A stretch of DNA of 64,000 nucleotides, taken from the NCBI GenBank assembly GCA_902558435.1, contig CACEDU010000002.1, positions 1 through 64,000 of the forward strand, read 5' to 3'. Positions 57,710 to 64,000 of the stretch are shown here, in pieces; position 1 is the first letter of the stretch; every line of letters begins with the position of its first letter. The translations under genes were made by a program, and so were the position numbers. The notes under the pieces were generated by a model, which searched no databases, was not told the origin of the DNA, and worked only from the letters and a program-made list of their open reading frames with translations. This stretch comes from an uncultured Pelagibacteraceae bacterium. GTDB lineage: Bacteria; Pseudomonadota; Alphaproteobacteria; Pelagibacterales; Pelagibacteraceae.

Positions 57710-58875
57710 GATACTTTTTTAACTTCAGTATCTAGATCATCTTTAAAGTTAGGCATTACTTTTTCAGTGAATAATTTGATACTTTTCATACAATCTTCAT
57801 GCTTAACACCCGGAAAGTTAGACCAGACTTGAAGATTTTGAAGATTTAGCTCTGATTGAAGTTCTTTTATCTTATCTGTTACGTATTCAGGAGTACCAAA
57901 CAACATATTTCTCTTGTGTAAAAACTCATAGTTAAGAAGATCTAATTTTCCTTCTGTTTGTGGGAGTTCTTCACCTGGGTCCATATGATTTCCTAGACCT
58001 CTCCAATGACAAACCCACCTCATATAATTTACCATGTGTTCACCAGCTTTCTCTTTGGCTTCTTCCATTGTATCTGCAACAAACATATCTCTAACAAGAG
58101 TTACCCCCTCTCCTAAAGGAACGTTTTTTTTTGTAACCTCTGATCTTTTATTTTTGTATGCTTCAAATCTTATTTTGAGTGCTTTAACAGTAGGTATCCA
58201 CATAATTACATTAATATTATTTTCTGCAGCCCACTCAATAGATCTTATACCATCAACAACTTGGTGTATTGGAGGATGTGGATTTTGATATGGCTTAGGC
58301 AAAACACTAATTTTTTTCATAGTGCTATCTTCCATATTCATAAATTCTTCACTAGGTGGACTCATATCGTGTTGCCATACATAGTTAGGCGATGGATAAG
58401 TATAAAATTCTCCTTCGTGATTAAAAAATTTTTCTGACCAAGCTTTCTTTAAAATTTCTAATGTCTCTGCAAACAATCTAAAGTTTTTTGCCTGATCTTT
58501 TAAATCTGCTTCTTTATTTAGATTTATTGCTTCTCGACCATAAACTCCTCTGGCAACACCAACTTCTACTCTTCCTTTAGAAAGTTGATCAAGTGTAGCA
58601 ATATCTTCTGCCAATCTAATTGGGTTATGAAAAGTAATCACGTTTGCAGCTTGTCCTATTCTTATATTTTTTGTTCTTGCTGCAGCATCTGCTCCTAACA
58701 TTAAGGGATTAGTACACGACTCCATTCCCTCATGATTAAAATGATGTTCTGTAAACCATATTGAATTCCAATTATTTTGATCACAAAATTCTGTGATTTC
58801 TTTAGTCTCATCTAATAGCTGGTGATATGGTTTGTGAGTCCAATTTGTGGTATTACAAAAATAACCAAACTTCAT
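57706..58875 (-). CDS. Luciferase-like (LLM) flavin-dependent monooxygenase
   Basis: 389 residues, F420/FMN TIM-barrel family related to bacterial luciferase and alkanesulfonate monooxygenase. MKFGYFCNTTNWTHKPYHQL, WFTEHHFNHEGMESCTNPLM, RIGQAANVITFHNPIRLAEDIATLDQLSKGRVEVGVARG are diagnostic. First gene of the leftward operon, with a strong RBS at 58880-58888. Needs a flavin reductase, not seen in the window. Oxidises an unknown substrate, possibly a C-S, C-N or ketone bond. Confidence 0.9.
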   Translation of the reverse strand: MKFGYFCNTTNWTHKPYHQLLDETKEITEFCDQNNWNSIWFTEHHFNHEGMESCTNPLMLGADAAARTKNIRIGQAANVITFHNPIRLAEDIATLDQLSKGRVEVGVARGVYGREAINLNKEADLKDQAKNFRLFAETLEILKKAWSEKFFNHEGEFYTYPSPNYVWQHDMSPPSEEFMNMEDSTMKKISVLPKPYQNPHPPIHQVVDGIRSIEWAAENNINVIMWIPTVKALKIRFEAYKNKRSEVTKKNVPLGEGVTLVRDMFVADTMEEAKEKAGEHMVNYMRWVCHWRGLGNHMDPGEELPQTEGKLDLLNYEFLHKRNMLFGTPEYVTDKIKELQSELNLQNLQVWSNFPGVKHEDCMKSIKLFTEKVMPNFKDDLDTEVKKVS

Positions 58876-58878
58876 TAA

Positions 58879-58888
58879 AGCCTCCTTT
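58879..58888 (-). promoter_or_regulatory. Strong ribosome binding site of the LLM monooxygenase gene
   Basis: Minus-strand TTAAAGGAGGC just before the ATG at 58875, a full match to the Shine-Dalgarno consensus. The rest of the 186-base gap 58876-59061 is AT-rich, without hairpins or tRNA-like structures that I can see. Confidence 0.6.
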
Positions 58889-59061
58889 AAAAATTAATTT
58901 AAAGACGACCGATCCCACTTTCGTATAAGATTTTACGACGAGTTATGTATCGCTTTATATTATTATTATAGCATTTACATATGAAATTGTGAATATTAAT
59001 TTTATAAGTGATAATAAATTTATATTTTTTCCACTTAAAAATTATCTATAAATAAGCATTT

Positions 59062-60147
59062 ATGAGTACAAAAATAATAGTTGCTAGTTTTTTTTCAATT
59101 TATCCAGTAACTTTTGGCTCCTCTGTTGTAATAAGTAGTTTTTTCGAAAATATACCAAATAAAAATAAAGTACTATTTCATATATCAAAAAAAAATATCA
59201 AAAAAAGCAAAACTAAGAATATAATAAATCAAAGTGATGTTAAGATTTTTAAATTGTTTTCAGTTCTATTACTTATCAGAAAAATACTATTTGAGATCAA
59301 ACATTCAAATCACAAAAATGTATTAATTATAGAGGGAGCGAGTTGGGTTGGTTACTCTTTTCTTTTATTATTTTTAGTTAAATTTTTTTTTAAAAAGGTT
59401 AAGATAATTTATAGAGGTCACAGCATTGAATATGAAATTAGAAAAAGAAATAGTAACTTTATAATTTCATATTTAAGCTTTATTTTTGAAAAATTTGTTT
59501 ATCAAAACTCTCATGTGTCAACCTCAGTTTCCTCTTTAGAGCAAAAAAAAATTAAAAAATTATATAATATTCAAACTGAAGTATTTCCTAATATTATTGA
59601 AATTACAAAAACAAATAAAAATTTTTTAAAATTTAATAAAAGATATATTTTCTATTCTGGATCATATGATTATTTACCTAATAAAAAAGCTATAGATAGG
59701 CTTGTAAAAAAAATTATGCCGATAATAATTAAAAAAAAACCAAATTTGTCATTAGTTCTTACTGGGAGCAAAAAAATTCCTTACAATTATAATTGGTTAA
59801 AAAATTTAGGTATGATTTCAAAAGATAAATATTTTAATATATTAAAAAATTCTCTTTGTTTAATAGTACCAACTAGAGAAGGGTACGGAACAAGAGTAAA
59901 AATTATTGAGGCTTTATGCAACGGCACAGTTGTTGTTTCCTCTAGAATTGGAATAGAGGGAATATCATACGATCGTAAATTTCCACCACCGTTTGAATGC
60001 AATACTGATCTGTCTTTTGTAAATTCAATATTAAAAATATTAAACAATAGTAAATATAAACAAAAAGCAAAAAAAAATAGACATAAATATATTAAAAAAT
60101 ATAGTGCAAAATTAAATACTCAAATATTTGTGAGAAATCACACATGA
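59062..60147 (+). CDS. Glycosyltransferase, GT4-like (group 1)
   Basis: 361 residues. GT-B fold: N-terminal part begins IIVASFFSIYPVTFGSSVVI with the family's loop; RGHSIEYEIRKRNSNF near residue 119; the C-terminal part has YIFYSGSYDYLPNKKAIDRL, LSLVLTGSKKIPYNYNWL, and LIVPTREGYGTRVKIIEALCNGTVVVSS, which is the donor-binding E(x7)E-like block. Transfers a sugar from a nucleotide sugar; acceptor unknown, likely a surface polysaccharide. Overlaps the next gene by four bases. Confidence 0.87.
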   Translation: MSTKIIVASFFSIYPVTFGSSVVISSFFENIPNKNKVLFHISKKNIKKSKTKNIINQSDVKIFKLFSVLLLIRKILFEIKHSNHKNVLIIEGASWVGYSFLLLFLVKFFFKKVKIIYRGHSIEYEIRKRNSNFIISYLSFIFEKFVYQNSHVSTSVSSLEQKKIKKLYNIQTEVFPNIIEITKTNKNFLKFNKRYIFYSGSYDYLPNKKAIDRLVKKIMPIIIKKKPNLSLVLTGSKKIPYNYNWLKNLGMISKDKYFNILKNSLCLIVPTREGYGTRVKIIEALCNGTVVVSSRIGIEGISYDRKFPPPFECNTDLSFVNSILKILNNSKYKQKAKKNRHKYIKKYSAKLNTQIFVRNHT

Positions 60148-61097
60148 AATATATAAACGATTTAATAAGGTTTTTTTTAACTTTTTTATCTTTTCCTAAT
60201 AATTTAAAGAGAGAAAAACTTACAAAAAATCAACAATTAATTATTAAAAAGATTCAAGATAATTTAAAAAATCTTACTCGGGTGAGTGATGATAAATTAT
60301 TAACTCATCAACATTTTAGTAATTCAGTAATGTCATTAATTCAGGAGGGAAAATTAGAAAATTTTTTAAGAAAAGGATTTATTCAAAAGATGTTTTTTGT
60401 TCATAATAGATTCTATAATTTTAAATTTTTAAAAAAAATCCTTAATTCAAAACAAGAAAATTGGATTAAACTTTTAGATGAAAATGAAATCGGGAATCCA
60501 GTTCCCTTTTTTATGAATAAAAAAACAAGTGGAAATAGAATCAGACATGTATATTTAGCCAAAGAAATTTACGATTTTGGACATATAAAAAATTTAGACT
60601 CAGTAATTGAAATAGGAGGTGGGTACGGGTGTATGGCTTCAATTTTCAATAAAATAGATAAAAATATTGATTATACAATTTTTGATTTACCTGAGGTCAA
60701 TTTACTTGCTTACTACTATTTAGAGTCGTTAAATATAGATTGTGGTATAAATAGTGTTAATAAAAATATCAACTTGTTGTCAGACATAAAATTAATCCAA
60801 AAAAAATTTGATATGCATCAAAATGAAAATAAAAATACTCTATTAATTGCAAACTGGTCTCTATCAGAAATGCCTATTAAACTAAGATTAAAATTAGAAC
60901 ACTTAATAAAAAATTGTACTTATGGAATAATTTCTTTTCAGTCTAAGTTTGAAGAAATTTCAAATATTGACTATTTTAATAAATTGCAAATAGAATTAGG
61001 TAATACCTATGTTTCTGATATAAAACATCTAGATCAAATGAACAGCTATTTAAACTCAATTAATCACTATACTTTTTTATTCAAAAAAAACATTTAA
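60144..61097 (+). CDS. Putative sugar O-methyltransferase
   Basis: 317 residues, resembling the TIGR04371 family (putative sugar O-methyltransferase). MNKKTSGNRIRHVYLAKEIYDF precedes the SAM motif DSVIEIGGGYGCMASIFN near residue 155; YTIFDLPEVNLLAYYYLESL and LLIANWSLSEMPIKLRLK follow. Coupled to the glycosyltransferase by ATGA, so a methylated surface sugar is the likely product. Very AT-rich, as often in polysaccharide islands. Confidence 0.82.
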   Translation: MKYINDLIRFFLTFLSFPNNLKREKLTKNQQLIIKKIQDNLKNLTRVSDDKLLTHQHFSNSVMSLIQEGKLENFLRKGFIQKMFFVHNRFYNFKFLKKILNSKQENWIKLLDENEIGNPVPFFMNKKTSGNRIRHVYLAKEIYDFGHIKNLDSVIEIGGGYGCMASIFNKIDKNIDYTIFDLPEVNLLAYYYLESLNIDCGINSVNKNINLLSDIKLIQKKFDMHQNENKNTLLIANWSLSEMPIKLRLKLEHLIKNCTYGIISFQSKFEEISNIDYFNKLQIELGNTYVSDIKHLDQMNSYLNSINHYTFLFKKNI

Positions 61098-61137
61098 TTT
61101 AGTTCTCTAACAATAAAATTAAGTTATATAAAATAAA

Positions 61138-62109
61138 TTAACGTTGATATTCAATAAATTTTTTTAAGGATTTATTTAAAAATTTATCATATCTCAGCCC
61201 ACCATTTGTTAATTTTTTCTGATTTAAAAATGAAACATTCATTTTAAAGTCATATGAGGGCTCAAAAAAGAAAGGAATAGAAAGCCTTTTTTGCTTATTC
61301 CACAATACCCTGTGATTTGTTGCTTTAAACTTTCCTTTGCTTAAATATTCTAGCGCTCTACCTGTATTTACCACCAAGGCATTTTTATTGAAAGGAACAT
61401 CATGCCATTTTTTTGTTTTTCGGTTTTGAACTTGGAGACCACCTTTTTTATTTTGATATAAAACTGTGAAAATACCACTATCAACATGTGTTTCACATCC
61501 AAGTGCGACCCCATCTTGTTTGGATATTTCAACTGGTTTTGATTGATTAGGGTAATAATTAAATCTTAAAGTGCTGAGTGTTTTTAATCTTGAAAAAACT
61601 TTTTTAGATAAATTGGGATCTTTTTTATAAATCTTTATAATACTTTTGAACAGAGTTTCGCTTAAATTAAATAAATTTTTATAATAATCATCTAGTTTTT
61701 CAATAGATTGCTTATTAAATGACCTCTCTATACTTAAATGCTCGATGTATTGATTTCTAGTTTTTTTTGAAAAACCCCTTGTCACCTTTAAGTCACCTAA
61801 GTCTAATCCTTCTTTTCCATTAACATCATTTGGAAAATATCCTCGATAAATATTTTTATTCTTTTTATTCCATTTTTTTGGAGCTAATTTAAATTTAATA
61901 TTTTTATTTGATTTAAAAAAATTTTCTCCAATTTTGCATACTTTATTTATTTGTTTTAATTTAATTCCATGACCAATTATTTGAAAAAAACCAACCTCAA
62001 CACAAGCTTTTTCAATTTCCCTAGTAATTTTTAATGTTGCTTTTGAATTGAAGTTATTATTTAGAATAGGATTTATATTTATTGTTGGAATATAATTTTT
62101 TCTTATCAT
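61138..62109 (-). CDS. Isopenicillin-N-synthase-like 2-oxoglutarate/Fe(II) dioxygenase
   Basis: 323 residues. N-terminal DIOX_N part PTININPILNNNF, VGFFQIIGHGIKLKQ; metal-binding HVDSGIFTVLYQNKKGGLQV with HxD near residue 208; third His in KATNHRVLWNKQKRLSIPFF with the RxS 2-oxoglutarate motif. Substrate unknown; bacterial members hydroxylate amino acids or small molecules. Overlaps the transporter gene by four bases. Confidence 0.85.
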   Translation of the reverse strand: MIRKNYIPTININPILNNNFNSKATLKITREIEKACVEVGFFQIIGHGIKLKQINKVCKIGENFFKSNKNIKFKLAPKKWNKKNKNIYRGYFPNDVNGKEGLDLGDLKVTRGFSKKTRNQYIEHLSIERSFNKQSIEKLDDYYKNLFNLSETLFKSIIKIYKKDPNLSKKVFSRLKTLSTLRFNYYPNQSKPVEISKQDGVALGCETHVDSGIFTVLYQNKKGGLQVQNRKTKKWHDVPFNKNALVVNTGRALEYLSKGKFKATNHRVLWNKQKRLSIPFFFEPSYDFKMNVSFLNQKKLTNGGLRYDKFLNKSLKKFIEYQR

Positions 62110-63056
62110 CTATTTGCTGGTGTATCTGTAGCAATCATTTGTCCTCGGACTTTTTCTCTAAAATAAATATACACGCCAGCACCAATAATTATTGATGCAC
62201 CTAGAAAAGTTCTTGGCACTGGTATTGTTTCAAATAATATATAACCAGCTACCATTGCAAACACTATGTATGAATACTCAAATAATGAAACCACAGAAGG
62301 TGAGGCAATACTATAGGCAGTAAATACACAAAAAAATGAAATCGAAGCAACTATTCCCATAATTAAAACATAGGGCCATGCCTCTCCTGGGTTAGTAAAC
62401 CATTCTCTAACAATAAATTGTAAAGTTGGATCTGTAAAAGTGTTAAATTTTCCATCTCCGCTAACAAAAAATATTACCAAACTTGCAAATAATGCAAAAA
62501 TATAAAGCCAAGTCATTTGAGTATAAATACTATCTTTATCGGATGTATATTTTGTTATTGTCATCGAGATTGAATAGCAAAGCGCACATGCTACAGGTGC
62601 TAATTTAAAGAAATTAAAATCATCTAAAGATGGATTTAAAACAATTAATACTCCAATAAATCCAACTACAATTGCACTCCATCTTCTAATTCCAATTTTT
62701 TCTTTTAAGAAAAATTTAGCAAACATAGACATAAAGAACGGGCAGGAGAAAAATAGTGCACTTGTCATCGCAAGCGTCATAAAAGTCAGTGAAATATAAA
62801 AAAAACTAAAACCAAAGAAAAAACATACAACTCTTATTAATGTTAATAATGGGTAATGGGTTTTTAAAGATATTGTTTTTTTAGTTATTAAAACAAAGGA
62901 TAGCAAAAATACTGATTGTATAAGGGTTCTTCCAAAATAAAGCTCGAATAAAGCAATATCCTCAAAAATAAATTTAATTAAAGAGTCTTGTATTGAAAAA
63001 AAAGCCATACCAGTCATTATAAAAAAAATACCTCTGGTATTTTGGTTTGTATCCAT
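62106..63056 (-). CDS. EamA/DMT-family transporter
   Basis: 316 residues, ten helices. GIFFIMTGMAFFSIQDSLIKFIF begins the first EamA repeat, and SALFFSCPFFMSMFAKFFLKEKIGIRRW is typical; the second repeat starts about LAPVACALCYSISMTITKYT. A loop of about 25 residues with GDGKFNTFTDPTLQF lies between helices seven and eight. Co-transcribed with the dioxygenase. Confidence 0.87.
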   Translation of the reverse strand: MDTNQNTRGIFFIMTGMAFFSIQDSLIKFIFEDIALFELYFGRTLIQSVFLLSFVLITKKTISLKTHYPLLTLIRVVCFFFGFSFFYISLTFMTLAMTSALFFSCPFFMSMFAKFFLKEKIGIRRWSAIVVGFIGVLIVLNPSLDDFNFFKLAPVACALCYSISMTITKYTSDKDSIYTQMTWLYIFALFASLVIFFVSGDGKFNTFTDPTLQFIVREWFTNPGEAWPYVLIMGIVASISFFCVFTAYSIASPSVVSLFEYSYIVFAMVAGYILFETIPVPRTFLGASIIIGAGVYIYFREKVRGQMIATDTPANR

Positions 63057-63091
63057 GAGACACCTATATCAAATCAGTGGTGATAATAATA

Positions 63092-64000
63092 TTAATTATT
63101 TAAAATTGTCTCTGAGCCTTTTTCAGCAATCATAAGTGTAGGAGCATTTAGGTTTGCACTTGGTATTTCAGGTATCACTGATGCATCAATCACTCTTAAA
63201 TTTCCAATCCCATTTACTTTCAAATCTTGATCCACTACTGCCATATCATCAACTCCCATTTTGCATGTTCCACAAGGATGATATGCAGTGTCTGCTTTCG
63301 ATCTAATATATTCATTTAATTCATCATCTGAATGTGCATCAAAACCTGGCCCAACTTCATCACCAGCATGCTCTGCTAAAGCTGGCTGTGATAGAATTTT
63401 TCTTGCAACATGAATACACTCTCTTGTTTGTTTAAGATCTTCTTCTTCTTTTAAATAATTAAATAAAATTTTAGGGTAATCGTATGGGTCTGAAGAATTA
63501 AGTGTTATTTCACCTCTACTTTTTGGATGATTTGGACTTGCATGTAATTGATAACCATGTGTATCAGGTTCTTCTAGGCCATGATTTATCACAAATGATG
63601 GAAAAAAATGAAATTGAATATTAGCAACTTTTCTATCAGGCGATGATTTTGCAAAACCACCAGCCTCTAAAAATGATTTTGAGCAGGGTCCAGATTTAAA
63701 CATAAACCATTGCATACCTGCTAAAATTTTAGGAATTAATTTTGTGTATGTGTAAAGTGTATTAGGAGTTTTACATTTTTGCTGTATGTAAGTTTCAAGA
63801 TGATCTTGTAAATTCTTTCCAACACCCTTTGAGTGATGAACAACTTCAATACCATTATCTCTAAGATGGGTTTCGTCGCCTATACCAGATAACATTAATA
63901 ATTGTGGAGAATTTATAGACCCTCCACTCAAAATGACTTCCTTATTTGCATAAATCTTTTCAACTTTGTTATTTATTTTTACTTGAAGACCAACTGCTTT
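63092..64000 (-). CDS. GMC-family oxidoreductase, choline-dehydrogenase-like (5' end missing)
   Basis: FAD-dependent alcohol oxidase/dehydrogenase. The frame is open to the last base of the window, so the start lies beyond it; 302 C-terminal residues are present of a usual 530 or so. EVILSGGSINSPQLLMLSGIG is the GMC signature 2, followed by LPKN-like GVGKNLQDHLETYI. Catalytic His in DTAYHPCGTCKMG near the end, second in NAPTLMIAEKGS region (usual Asn). Such enzymes oxidise choline or other alcohols, in line with SAR11 use of methylated compounds; substrate unproven. Confidence 0.92.
   Translation of the reverse strand, partial: KAVGLQVKINNKVEKIYANKEVILSGGSINSPQLLMLSGIGDETHLRDNGIEVVHHSKGVGKNLQDHLETYIQQKCKTPNTLYTYTKLIPKILAGMQWFMFKSGPCSKSFLEAGGFAKSSPDRKVANIQFHFFPSFVINHGLEEPDTHGYQLHASPNHPKSRGEITLNSSDPYDYPKILFNYLKEEEDLKQTRECIHVARKILSQPALAEHAGDEVGPGFDAHSDDELNEYIRSKADTAYHPCGTCKMGVDDMAVVDQDLKVNGIGNLRVIDASVIPEIPSANLNAPTLMIAEKGSETILNN

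Overview
The window looks like the chromosome of a SAR11-clade alphaproteobacterium (Pelagibacter type). The sequence is very AT-rich (about 30 percent G+C by eye) and nearly all coding. Neighbouring genes commonly overlap by 1 to 20 bases, and the proteins are rich in Lys, Ile and Asn. The tmRNA gene is circularly permuted (acceptor piece before coding piece), as in Alphaproteobacteria. No rRNA, integrase, transposase or CRISPR array was seen. Species assignment is inference from style and gene content.

Layout. 1-5841: glyS (5' end cut off), pyruvate phosphate dikinase, and a leftward nadA-nadC pair. 5898-9440: a tRNA-Leu(GAG), then a small variable island (two methyltransferases, two orphan genes and a tiny ORF) ending at the functional tmRNA. 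The island holds a decayed second tmRNA copy, a third fragment of the tmRNA 3' end, and a 20-base direct repeat. 9497-26305: core genes in tight runs: thyX, mrp, hflK-hflC-DUF2065-htrA-miaA, the branched-chain amino acid genes ilvB-ilvH-ilvC-leuA, and the cell-shape operon mreB-mreC-mreD-mrdA-rodA. 26383-34158: a rightward run with an FAD amino-acid dehydrogenase, a fused indolepyruvate ferredoxin oxidoreductase, an EamA exporter, a 2-hydroxyacid dehydrogenase, a deacetylase-family protein and msrB. 34224-38430: an inverse-autotransporter-like barrel with a secreted partner, a DUF1479 dioxygenase, grxC, a TIGR03643 protein and a LysE/RhtB exporter.

38519-52240 is devoted to amino-acid transport. 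It has two complete branched-chain-type (HAAT) ABC systems, AzlC/AzlD exporter genes, a LysE/ArgO exporter, a CsiD-type glutarate hydroxylase and a ProC-like reductase. Scavenging of dissolved amino acids is the evident theme. 52314-58875 is a leftward run of six nearly contiguous genes: a luciferase-like flavin monooxygenase, a ThDP enzyme, a DUF1185 protein, an alpha/beta hydrolase, an aldehyde dehydrogenase and an EamA transporter. It looks like an uncharacterised catabolic route. 59062-64000 holds a glycosyltransferase and sugar O-methyltransferase pair, an IPNS-like oxygenase, an EamA transporter and the 3' part of a GMC oxidoreductase gene.

The strongest candidates for something new are the tmRNA-anchored island (5984-9195), the six-gene catabolic run, and the inverse-autotransporter-like pair at 34224-35836. 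All identities come from reading motifs by eye; no database search or folding program was run.
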